DNA of 64,000 nucleotides from Panopea generosa. Lineage: Eukaryota > Mollusca > Bivalvia > Adapedonta > Hiatellidae. The notes beneath the pieces were generated by a model. It was not told where the DNA came from, made no database searches, and worked only from the letters and a program-made list of their open reading frames with translations. Positions 11,891 through 21,888 of this stretch are shown here, one piece after another; position 1 is the stretch's first letter; every line of letters begins with the position of its first letter. Location of the stretch: NCBI GenBank assembly GCA_029582155.1, contig CM055898.1:23301339-23365338 (forward strand), given 5' to 3'. A program made the position numbers and the translations under genes.

Positions 11891-14800
11891 CTGGGAAAAT
11901 AAAATAAAGTAAATATCAACCAGTCCGTGAGTCATAGTAACATGTTGATACTTAGTCACATGTGCACAGCTTATTTTAATTAAAGCGAGTATTTCACTAT
12001 GTTTAGTTTAAATTAATTTGTTTTAGCTCGATTGCGACGAAAGCTCAGGGTTAATATGAACCGCTCTCGAGTCTGCTTCCTGGGTAGAACCAGTACTGAA
12101 TCTTGTTTTGTGATAGGTATCGGATCGAGCTGGGGATCGAGTCAGCAACCTCCAGCGAAAGAGGCAGACACTCTATCCACCACTCTACCGTTCCGTTTAA
12201 CTATATTCACTTTTCTTGTGTCTGCGTAGCGTACAATTCAAATCGATGAAATTAATGTTTTTACCTGTACATATATTTTACAAATAATGTTTTGGCTTGG
12301 TGGGAGGTTGTTGTTTGTGTTTATTTTTCACAATAGTGGGGTGGATGGATGGATGGATGGATGGATGGATGGATGGATGACGAACAAACAAACGAACGGA
12401 CGTACGGATGGATGTTTGGCGACGGACGGACAGATTGGTATAAAAACAAAAGGTATTTTCTTACCTAGACAATTGCATACTTTATTACGACATCTGTAAC
12501 GATAACCTATGAACATTCCTGGCCAATCACAATTATTTATTTCTTGGACGTCGCCATAGCAATCATCGTGTTGTTTACAGCATCTGTGGAAGACACATGA
12601 AACAGGTTTTTTAACAATGAGTAATGTATCTGACAATGAGTAATGTATCTGAAGCAGGTAAAGCAAATGTTTCAAAATGAGTGATCTACCTGTATCAAGG
12701 TAAAAGATACAGATAAATAAAAATTGGTGTTGACCATGTGTAGATAGGAATTTTCGTATTGAGACCGTGGGGATATACACATTCGTGTGGAACTCGTGGA
12801 GAGAAAACCGCGGATAGCACGTTGTGATATGAAACATGCGTGGGCACGTGAAAAAAAATCCACTTGGAGCACGTTGGAATATGATAATTGCACAGAGGGC
12901 GTGGTCTAGAGGTAAAACATCGAACCAAGACTCAAAGGACCATTGGACTGATACCTCTGCATTAAGTTAAAACAAATATGAAAAAAATCAGGATCCAAGA
13001 CGGTGCGGTGTAGGTGTTAATATATATATGAAAAAATCAGGATCCAAGACGGTGTGGTGTAGGTGGTGTTAATATATATATGAAAAAAATCAGGATCCAA
13101 GACGGTGCAGTGTAGGTGTTAATATATATATGAAAAAATCAGGATCCAAGACGGTGAGGTGTAGGTGTTAATATAGTGCTTGTCTCGTTATAACGATACG
13201 TTACATAGCCTTCGTGTTTGCAGTGCATAACAATTATTACATATTGCTTGCCGTTGTAATGCGTGTCGTTGCATTGCATTTCATTGTATTGTCTTGTAAT
13301 TTTTCGTACTGTGTAGTATTACGTCGAGTCGTATCGTGTCCTGTCGTATCGTGTCCTGTCGTGTCGTATCGTATCGCCGTGTAGTGTAGTGTCGTATCGT
13401 ATCGTATCGTGTCGTGTCGTCGTGTAGTGTCATGTCGTGTTGTGTCGTTTCATTTCATGTCTCATGACATGTCGTGTCGTGTCAAATCATATCTATTACA
13501 TAACTTATGTTGCAGAAGTGCAATAAATCTATGATATAGCTTTGATATTGACCTATTGTAATATCTTTCTTTTTTCGTACTTAAAATGCCATCCGACTAG
13601 CCCTGATATATAAATAACGTTTAGTTTAAACACATGTTATTGCCATAATTATCGTATCATCAATAATTGTAGATATAAATCATATATTTTTAAAAGTTAT
13701 TATTATATCAACCCAAGTATGTTTAAAACTACTAAATTGTTACAAACTGACAGCAGCCAAATTATATGGAACTTGTCTGTCTATGTTTACAAAGCGTTTT
13801 AACTGAAAAACGAGTATGGCCATTTATAGAAATCAACTGTAAATCAAAATGAAATCGTCATTTCATGTATATTTGTAATAATATTATTCTGAAATGTTTG
13901 GTCACGGGTCATAATGATCTTTTTCAAATTATGTTGTACAATGTACTATATAACGAGATAAAAAAGGTTTCATTTGTCGTGGTAAAATTATGTTAGCGTG
14001 AGACGTTACGTCATACCGCGACTGCTGGAAAATACTATATCGGGATTTTTTTTCGTCCCTTAAGAAGTCATCTGTTCAATAAATGGTAATTTAACCCTTT
14101 TTGGAAAAATGCGATTAAACGAATCTACCATCTTACAGTTATTATTTCATTCATTAAACTCGCAAGCAAAAATGTATGTTTTCCAACTCGTTTAACAAAT
14201 TCAATAATAAATTAGCACTCATGTAAGAACCTCTATAGATTATAGCACAAGTATAATCGTGTCGTGTCGTGTCGTGTTATGTCGTGTCGCGTTATGGTGT
14301 GCCGTATTTGCTGTGCTGTGCTGTGCTGTGCTGTGCTGTGTTGTGCTGTGCTGTGCTGTGCTGTGCTGTGCTGTGCTGTTATTTACTGTGTTGTATAATG
14401 ATGTGCTGTGTTGTTTTGTGCTGTGCTGTGTTGTGCTGTGCTGTGTTGTACTGTGTTCTCTTATGCTGCGTTTTGCTATGTTGTACTGTGCTGTGTTGAA
14501 CTGCACTGTGCTGTGTTGTGCTGTGCTGCGTTGTGCTGTACTGTGTTGTATTGTGCTAAGTTGTACTGTGCTGTGTTGAACTGCACTGTGCTGTGTTGTG
14601 CTCTGCTGCGTTGTGCTGTGTTGTGGTGTATTGTACCCTGTGTACTGTGCTATACTGTATTGTGCTGTGTTGTGCTGTGCTGCGTTGTGCTGTGCTGTTT
14701 TGTGCTGTGTTGGACTGTGCTGTGTTTAACTATACTGTGCTCTGTTGTACTGTGCTGTGTTGTATTGTGCTGCGTTGTACTGTACTGTGTTGTACTGTAC

Positions 14801-17800
14801 TATACAGTGTTGTGCTGCTGTGTTGTATTGTGCTGTGTTGTATTGTCTTGTACTGCTGTGCTGCATTGTGCCGTGCGTTGTCGTGTCGTGTCACGTTGTG
14901 TCGTGTTGTGTTATAGTGTGCTGTATTGTGCTGTGCTGTGCAGTACTGTGCTGTGTTTTACTAGGTTGTGTTGCGTTGTGCTTTGTTGTACTTTACTCTG
15001 TTGTATTATATTGTCCTTTGTTGCGTTGTGCTTAGTTGTACTGTACTGTGCTGTGCTGCTGTGTTGTATTGTGCTGTGCTGCATTGTGCCATGTCGTATC
15101 GTGTCATGTCGTGTCGCGTTTGGTGTGCTGTATTGTGCTGTGCTTTTTTTGTGCTGTGTTGTGTTGTGCTTTGCTGTGTTGTATTGTGCTGTGGTGTACC
15201 GTGCTCTATTCTGCTGCGTTGTGCGTTGTGTTGTACTGTGTTGCGTTGTGTTGTGTTGTACTGTACTGTGCTGTGTTGCTGTACTGTAATTGCTGTGCTG
15301 CATTGTGCTAGTCGTGTCGTGTCATGTCGTGTCGCGTTTTGGTGTGCTGTATTGTGCTGTGCTGTGCAGTTCTGTGCTGTGTTGTTCCATACTGTGCTGT
15401 ATTATGCTGTGCTGTGCCATTGTGTGCTGTGTTGTGTTGTGTTGTGTTGTGTTGTGCAGTGCTGTGTTGTATTGTGCTGTGTTGTACCGTGCTCTATTCT
15501 GCTGTGGTGTGCTGTGCTCTGTTGTATTATATCGTGCTGTGCTGTGCTGTGCTGTGCTGTGCTGTGCTGTGCTGTGCTGTGCTGTGCTGTGCTGTGCTGT
15601 GCTGTGCTGTGCTGTGATGTGCTGTGATGTGCTGTGCTGTGCTGTGCTATATTTCGCTCAGGTGTGTTGTACTATATTGCGTTTTAGGTGTGTTGTACTT
15701 TGTTGCATTGTGCTGTGTTGTGTGCTGTGCTATGTTGTCTTGTGTTGTGCTCTGCTAAGTTGTACTTTGCTGTGCAGTGCGGTGCGGTGCGATGATGTGC
15801 TTTGCTATGACATATTATATCACATTACCTATCGATCTATATTACATTCCGAACTGTAACTAAAGTTATAACGTGTAATTCCATCCATTTGCGTAGGTTA
15901 TAAATGTATTATCAAATACCTGTAACATACGTAATAAGATATGTTATAAACTACCTGTCAGCATCATCGGTGGGAGTACTGCCTTGCTGTCCGTAACCAC
16001 AGAAACAACCATACGGGTTATAGTTGAAACACGACCTGCCTGTGTACATAGTGACGAGGTCGCACATCTGAATTGCATTGCGCTTCACTATCACGTGACT
16101 TTCTATCTGCGACACTAAATTGAAAAATAAATGAATAATTCAAAAACCATGTTTTATTCATATGAATAGCAATCTTGTAAATAAATAAGTCTTGTGAATA
16201 AATAAATAACCGGATAACGATTAGAAAAAAACAATGCACGCAAGCATAAGATATGATGTACAATAATTTGAAATATTCATGTAGTTAAATGTGTTGCGAA
16301 ATATTCGTCTATAGATGTAATATACTAAACATTTTATGCATAGACTGGGCATCATGTGGCAAATTCAAATAACTAAGCAATAAAATCGAACTCTTTATTG
16401 GGAAAGCATTGAATTAGCTGTCGCGAGTTAGATCGTTTCATTTGAATACTTACGTCAATAACGATGTTATTGTCAGTGATGGGGTGATACTATTGTCAGT
16501 GATTGGTTGATCTAATTGTCAGCGATTGGGTGATGCTATTGTCAGTGATTGGATGATGTTATTGTCAGTGATTGGTTGATCTAATTGTCAGCGATTGGGT
16601 GAAGCTATTGTCAGTGATATGGTGATGCTATTGTCAGTAATTGGTTGAAGCTATTGTAAGTGATTGGGTGATGCTATTGTCAGTGATTGGTTGATGCAAT
16701 TGTTAATGATATGGTGATGCTATTGTCAGTAATTGGTTGCTGTTATTGTCAGTGATTGGTTGATGCTGTTGTCAGTAACTGGTTGATGCTATTGTCAGTG
16801 ACTGGTTGATGTTATTGTAAGTGATTTGGTGATGTTATTGTCAGTGACTGGTTAATGTTATTGTCTGTGATTGGGTGATGCTTTTGTCAGTGAATGAGTG
16901 GTGCTATTGTCAGTCATTGGTTGACGTTGTTGACAGTGGTTGTGTGATGCTATTGTCAGTGATTGGTTGATGTTGTTATAAGTGATTGGTTGCTGTTATT
17001 GTCAGTGATTGGTTGATGCTGTTGTCAGTAACTGGTTGATGCTATTGTCAGTTACTGGTTGATGTTATTGTAAGTGATTTGGTGATGTTATTGTCAGTGA
17101 CTGGTTAATGTTATTGTCTGTGATTGGGTGATGCTTTTGTCAGTGAATGAGTGGCGCTATTGTCAGTCATTGGTTGACGTTGTTGACAGTGGTTGTGTGA
17201 TGCTATTGTCAGTGATTGGTTGATGTTGTTATAAGTGATTGGGTGATGCTATTGTCAGTGATTCGATGCTGTTATTGTCAGTGACTGGTTGATGCTATTG
17301 TCAGTGATTGGTTGATGTTGTTGTAAGTGGTTGGGTGATGCTATTGTAAGTGATTGGGTGATGCTATTGTCAGTGACCGGTTGATGCTATTGTCAGTGAC
17401 AGGTTGATGATATTGTCAGTGATTGGTTGTTGTTGTTGTAAGTGGTTGGGTGATGCTATTGTCAGTGATTGGTTGATGTTGTTGTTAGAGATTGGGTGAT
17501 GCTATTGTAAGTGATAGGGTGGTGTTATTATCAATGCCTGGTTGATGCTATTGTCAGTGATTGATTGATGTTGTTGTAAGAGATTGGGTGATGCTATTGT
17601 AAGTAATTGGGTGATGCTATTGTCAGTGATTGGTTGATGGTATTGTCAGTGATATGGTGATGGTATTGTCAGTGATTGGTTGCTGCTATTGTCAGTGTTT
17701 GGTTGATGCCATAATCAGTAATTGGTTGATGCCATTGTCAGTGACTGGTTGATGTTATTGTAAGTGATTGGGTAATGCTATTGTCAGTGATTGGTTAATG

Positions 17801-19685
17801 TTATTGTCAGTAGTTGGGTGATGCTTTTGTCAGTGATTGGGTGATGTTATTGTCAGTAATTGGTTGATGTTGTTGTAAGTGGTTGGGTGGTGCTATTGTC
17901 AGTGATTCGATGATGTTATTGTAAGTGATTGGGTGATGCTATTGTTAGTGATTGGTTGATGTTATTGTCAGTGATTGGTTGCTGCTATTGTCAGTGTTTG
18001 GTTGATGCTATTGTCAGTAATTGGTTGATGCTATTGTCAGTGATTGGTTGATGATGTTGTAAGTGATTGGGTGATGCTATTGTAAGTGATTGGTTGATGT
18101 TATTGTCAGTGATTGGGTGATGTTGTTGGAAGTGGATGGGTAATGCTATTGTCAGTGATTGGTTGATGTTGTTTTAAGTGATTGGGTGATGCAATTGTAA
18201 GTGATTGGGTGATGCTATTATCAGTGACAGGTTGATGCTATTGTCAGTGATTGGTTGATGTTGTTGTAAGTGGTTGGGTGATGCTATTGTCAGTGACTGG
18301 TTGATGTTGTTGTAAGTGATTGGGTGATGCTATTGTAAGTGATTGGGTGATGTTATTACCAATGCCTGGTTGATGCTATTGTCAGTGATTGGTCGATGTT
18401 GTTGTAAGAGATTGGGTGATGCTATTGTAAGTTATTGGGTGATGTTATTGTCAATGATTGGGTGATGCTTTTGTCAGTGATTGGCAGATGCTGTTGTCAA
18501 TAATGTGTTGATGTTATTGTTAGTGATTGGTTGATGTTATTGTCAGTGATTGGTTAATGTTTTTGTCAATGATTGGTTGATGTTATTGTTAGTGATTTAT
18601 TGATGTTGTTGTCAGTGATTGGTTGATTTTATTGTCAGTGATTGGTTGATATTATTGTCAGTGAGTGGTTGATTTTATTGTCAGTGATTGATTTGACTGA
18701 CAGTGATTGGTTGATGTTTTTGTCAGTGATTGGCTGATTTTATTGTCAGTGATTGACTGATGTTAATGTCAGTGTGTGGTTGAAAAATAGGTTGAGCGAG
18801 AAGTTTGTCAACTACACACTCCCTCCCTACGGGCGCTCTGATTTACGATTTCTGTTTTATCAATATTTTATATAATAAAGACTTACCAATACTAGAATGG
18901 TCTCTTACTTTTCGAAATTTTAGTATAAATATAACTACATGTACATTTATTTGGTATGTCTCGTATCATGCTCGTTACAATATGTATAAAATACAACAGG
19001 TTGAAGTTCGTTTGTCGTTTTTCGTCTTTCGATATTCACCATAAAACTAGTTCTAACACCCACCTGACATACTCGTTATTGAAACCGTGTCCGATTAGCT
19101 CAGTCGGTTACGCGTCTGACTATCAATCCAGAGGTCGTGAGTTCGAATCCCCGCCCGGCAACAGTCTCCGTGATGATTGATATACGACATTGTGTCTCAT
19201 TATCATTCAACTCTCACCGCTGATTCAAGTGGGAAAGTTATCATTACTTGCGGAGATGGGATGTGCTCGAGTATTGGTTAATCCCAGGAAGCAGTGGTTA
19301 GGTTAACTGATCGTCTGTTAGCCCTCGATGGCATAAAAATGACGCTAAATATTCAACCAATCAATCAATCGTTATTGAAGAGTTATATAATTAAAAGTCG
19401 ACAGAAATAAAAAAAAATATCAAACTTACGTCTACCTACTTTATGTAAAAATTTGACCGAAAACGAGATAAGTGCACGGTTTTCCGAAAGCTTGATATCA
19501 TAATCACAAAATGTCTGTAAGCCTCCATATTTGTTTGAATTATGACACATTCACATTTTACATGATATAATTGATGATCCCAAGTAACAAATAAAAATAG
19601 TGTTTAATCAAAATGAAATATACTTACCAATGAGTAAACACAGACCACATAGCCAAGCAATCCTAGTCTCATTGAGAAGTTCCAT
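11766..19685 (-). CDS. Secreted phospholipase A2, complete 4-exon gene
   Basis: The exons are 19628-19685, 15955-16114, 12465-12583 and 11766-11890 (minus strand, in coding order). All introns are GT-AG, all phases match, and together they give 153 residues plus a TGA, close to the usual size of a group I/II-like sPLA2 precursor. Visible features in order: a hydrophobic signal sequence (about 7-20), a short propeptide ending in the dibasic K30-R31, a mature start near N32, the calcium loop Y54-G-C-F-C-G-x-G61, the catalytic motif CCKQHDDCY (74-82; H78 and D79 correspond to His48/Asp49), and ARKTCECD with D128 as the second catalytic Asp. Sixteen cysteines follow the signal. The enzyme family hydrolyses the sn-2 ester of phospholipids outside the cell, using calcium. 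All catalytic positions are intact, so an active enzyme is expected. Digestive, immune or venom-type use cannot be told from sequence. The splice joins and motifs are seen directly; the role is from family knowledge. Confidence 0.93.
12019..12200 (-). mobile_element. tRNA-headed SINE-like element in sPLA2 intron 3
   Basis: On the minus strand a tRNA-like head (GGTAGAGTGGTGGATAGAG) is followed by the body word AGTACTGGTTCTACCCAGGA, shared with the GCGTGGTCTAGTGG family, and ends in AATCGAGCTAAAACAAAT. The head differs from that of the other copies, suggesting a related subfamily. Confidence 0.7.
12341..12379. repeat. (GGAT)n microsatellite
   Basis: About ten GGAT units in sPLA2 intron 3, less than 100 bases from the exon 3 donor. 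Confidence 0.95.
12465..12583 (-). CDS. sPLA2 exon 3 (catalytic His-Asp)
   Basis: The acceptor TCTTCCACAG precedes 12583, and the donor GTAAGA follows 12465. It encodes residues 73-113 with the signature CCKQHDDCYG, then NNCDWPGMF and a Cys-rich strand (CRNKVCNC). The frame also reads through the acceptor on the genomic strand, giving a spurious longer open frame that starts near 12837; the splice evidence overrides it. Confidence 0.95.
12894..12985 (+). mobile_element. SINE head fragment (GTGGTCTAG family)
   Basis: AGGGCGTGGTCTAGAGGTA followed by ATCGAACC matches the heads at 6073 and 46730; the body is missing or diverged. It lies in sPLA2 intron 2. Confidence 0.6.
12976..13174. repeat. 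About 50-bp tandem repeat, 4 copies
   Basis: ATCAGGATCCAAGACGGTG recurs at spacings of 49, 52 and 52 bp from 12978, each copy followed by GTGTAGGTGTTAATAT. It lies in sPLA2 intron 2, directly after a SINE-like fragment. Confidence 0.9.
13312..13485. repeat. TCGTG/TCGTA pentanucleotide tract
   Basis: Degenerate runs of GTCGTGTCGTATCGTGTC type inside intron 2 of sPLA2. The same words appear as islands in the CTGTG array at 14258, so the two tracts are probably related. Confidence 0.85.
13490..14250. other. AT-rich part of sPLA2 intron 2
   Basis: Between two pentanucleotide tracts; no repeat or exon recognised. Confidence 0.6.
14258..15810. repeat. Pentanucleotide CTGTG/TTGTG array in sPLA2 intron 2
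   Basis: About 1.5 kb of CTGTG, TTGTG and CTGTA variants, purest at about 15530-15650. On the sense strand of the phospholipase gene it reads (CACAG)n. Short islands of TCGTGTCGTGTC are interspersed. Cys/Val/Leu-rich open frames on the plus strand are artefacts of the repeat. Confidence 0.97.
15955..16114 (-). CDS. sPLA2 exon 2 (propeptide, calcium loop)
   Basis: The acceptor is a T-rich stretch ending TTTAG before 16114, and the donor is GTAG after 15955. The exon encodes residues 20-73, including the dibasic K-R site, the conserved N-terminal helix with C37, and the calcium-binding loop YGCFCGYG. It closes with PTDDADR, which leads into the catalytic helix in exon 3. The donor sequence GTAGTT is weaker than that of the other introns. 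Confidence 0.92.
16465..18785. repeat. 23-bp minisatellite in sPLA2 intron 1, about 100 copies
   Basis: The unit words are ATTGTCAGTGATTGG and TTGATGCT/GGTGATGCT. It fills most of the 3.5-kb intron 1 of the phospholipase gene. A block from about 16735 to 16970 recurs at about 16985-17230, showing segmental duplication within the array. Confidence 0.95.
19089..19372 (+). mobile_element. tRNA-derived SINE (GATTAGCTCAGTCGG family), full length, in sPLA2 intron 1
   Basis: The A-box-like GATTAGCTCAGTCGGTTACG and B-box GAGTTCGAATCCCCGCCC form the tRNA-like head. The body has GATTGATATACGACATTGTG and TGATCGTCTGTTAGCCCTCG, and the 3' end is ATTCAACCAATCAATCAATC. The tail is a short AATC repeat rather than poly(A). 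The head is not a functional tRNA gene, because the body is shared with the other copies. Confidence 0.9.
19628..19685 (-). CDS. sPLA2 exon 1 (signal peptide)
   Basis: ATG at 19685-19683 starts 19 codons with a hydrophobic core (IAWLCGLCLLI). The exon ends on the first base of a Val codon and is followed by a consensus donor, GTAAGT, at 19627. The next exon restores the codon (G|TG). The upstream UTR and transcription start are not resolved. Confidence 0.85.
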
Positions 19686-20932
19686 TTTTGCTAGTATAAT
19701 ATTTTGTTGTTGTATTTGTTCTTGTTGTTATTTTTTGTGTTTAAAGTTAAATTTAACTTAAAGGTCATCCTATTATAATGTCACATTAATTCGGTCCAGA
19801 CAGCAAATAAACTGAGGCAGATAAACTAAAATGGAGCAGACGATCTAGATTCGTCCCGCTCTTGCTATATATCTGCCATGTTCGTACTCTAACTAAATTT
19901 GTTTCAATTTACCATTTATTGTTAAATGACACCAGTTTTACGCTGCGTGAACGCATGCAGTACATCCTTTTACAATTTAAAAAAAAAATGTATTACAAGC
20001 AAAAATACGCGTATGTGTGTGACAGAGTTTTCACATGTGTTTCTACAATATAACCAATAACGCGTCACTTGATTTAACCGTTTATCAAGTTCGTAACGGT
20101 GTCAGCAGATAATGTATATTTATCTGTCTCTATCGATATCATACAGACAAGTCTACATATATAAGTCGGGTATTGACATAATAAAAGAATTTTGACCCGT
20201 GTGCGCTGATAAATCTATTTGTTTGCTTGACCTTTTAATCACTGGTGTCAGTAATTATTTCGTCTGTTTAAAGTCTTCTGTTTTTAAAACGTACTTATTT
20301 TCTCCTTTAATTCGGAGTTTTCACCTCAGATTGCAATCAATGGGTGTTTGATGACCGGAAGGAATAATCGGCAGACTTGTAAAACAATGTATTGATTGTA
20401 TCATTTTAAGGAACATTTGGGATCAAAACACGAGATATATCCTAATTTTTTATAGTTTAAAAAGGGCAAAATATCCTTAATTTGCATAGCGGTATCATAT
20501 TTGTAGCAAAAGAATTGCATCATATTTGGATTGTAAGTCGAAATGTAAAAACAGCCCCCGTCCTCCTCGGTTTTACTGACGAAACTAGCCACTGCCAACC
20601 AATGCTCGGTACAGTTGTACTTGTTATTATGCATTCTTCTCTGTATTTCATCTTTGGTATATGAAAGTTAATTACACTTTCATGTGTGTATCTTTAAATG
20701 ATTATTGTTTATAAATACGGTAAAACATTTTTCACGTTGATATTCGTATTGACAAAGCGTGTGCGTGTATGTCGAGTCAATAACATGAATAATTTATACA
20801 TGTTATGAGTGAATACTTTAAGTGTATATCAATCAGGATTTTAGAAATCGAGGCCTAACCCTGTGCAAATTAAATATGTTGTCGTAATCATTTGGCAAAA
20901 ATATGCTGCAAGGGCAATGTTGCATCATCACA
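19686..20932. other. Upstream region of sPLA2, no other gene seen
   Basis: It would hold the sPLA2 5' UTR and promoter. No unambiguous TATA box or start could be chosen in this AT-rich DNA. Open frames at 20401-20664 on both strands have no recognised content. Confidence 0.5.
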
Positions 20933-21025
20933 GAGATTGTGGCCGGGCTGAAATTCGAATTCAAGACCTCTGGCTTGACAGTCAGATACGTTACCGTCTG
21001 AGCTTGGCGTATCCAACGCCCTGGA
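20933..21025 (-). mobile_element. SINE head fragment (GATTAGCTCAGTCGG family)
   Basis: On the minus strand, CAGACGGTAACGTATCTGACTG, GAGGTCTTGAATTCGAATTTC and CCGGCCACAATCTCTGTGATG match the head and the start of the body. The 3' part is absent. Confidence 0.65.
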
Positions 21026-21030
21026 CCTAA

Positions 21031-21888
21031 TTTCATCAATATTTTGAGTCTGAAACTTAGACTAAGACTCAAAATCTCAAAAGTTTAAGAACCGAATAAC
21101 ATTATATTAAACAAGCAGATCACTGTATGTATTTGCAGAATCAAGTAGTTTTGATGATTACTTGACAGAAAATGCTACAAGATTACATTTATTACCCATA
21201 AGTGCACATTTACAGGACTTTACAAAAATGTAAGATTTGTGTCCGAGTCCGATTCACAGACTCAAATTATTGATGAGTTTAGGCCTGGATTCGGGTTTGC
21301 ATTGGTTTTGTTTAAGCATATTGTCTTTATGATTAATTTCACCAAGTGTTTTAGAAGTCCATCTACGAGAAAATATAAATTATAATATATCATAATATAA
21401 TATATGATTTAATCAAATGTAAAGATAAAAAAACTTTTATTCCAAGAAAAAGACAAACCATATAACTTCGACAGGATTTGCTAAAAGGAAGCAATTTGGT
21501 CCCCCAATTAGTTTTAATGAAATGTGACGTAAGGTGGGACCATTATTTTAAGGAGCAAGAAAAGGTTAAATTCAAGGTCTCACTGAACAATTACCTCCCT
21601 TACATGACGGTAGCAAGATTATTACGCCCAAGAAATTAGAGCTGTGTAAAACGGTTGGGTAATTTTTTTTAAAAAAATGCATAAAATTTCATATTTCTTT
21701 GTGCATATGGGAACATTGGAACATTTTCATGATTTCTGCAAAGTTTGGGTGACCCTGGGAACTGTTTGATGATGCTATAACAGTTTAAAGATGCGTAGTG
21801 ATACACTGCAACAAATGGGCAGAATTGTCAAAAATGAAGGGGTGCCATCAAACCATCGAAATTGTGAAAAAGCAACCTGGTCAACCCC
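21031..21888. other. Spacer, no gene seen
   Basis: AT-rich, with a palindromic AT stretch near 21380-21410. No repeat family member was recognised between the SINE fragment and the 45-bp array. Confidence 0.55.

Noticed and set aside
12328..12837. 169-codon continuous frame containing the phospholipase motif
   Set aside because: The start and end of this frame are intronic; only 12465-12583 is exon, shown by splice sites and in-frame joining to exons 2 and 4.
14259..15859. Long Cys/Val/Leu-rich open frames (up to 293 codons) that look like a cysteine-rich protein
   Set aside because: They are translations of the CTGTG pentanucleotide array in several frames at once; the region is an intron of the phospholipase gene.
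19089..19162. Functional tRNA gene
   Set aside because: The same tRNA-like head is followed by a shared 200-bp body at several loci, so it is a SINE head; pairing of the acceptor stem is poor.
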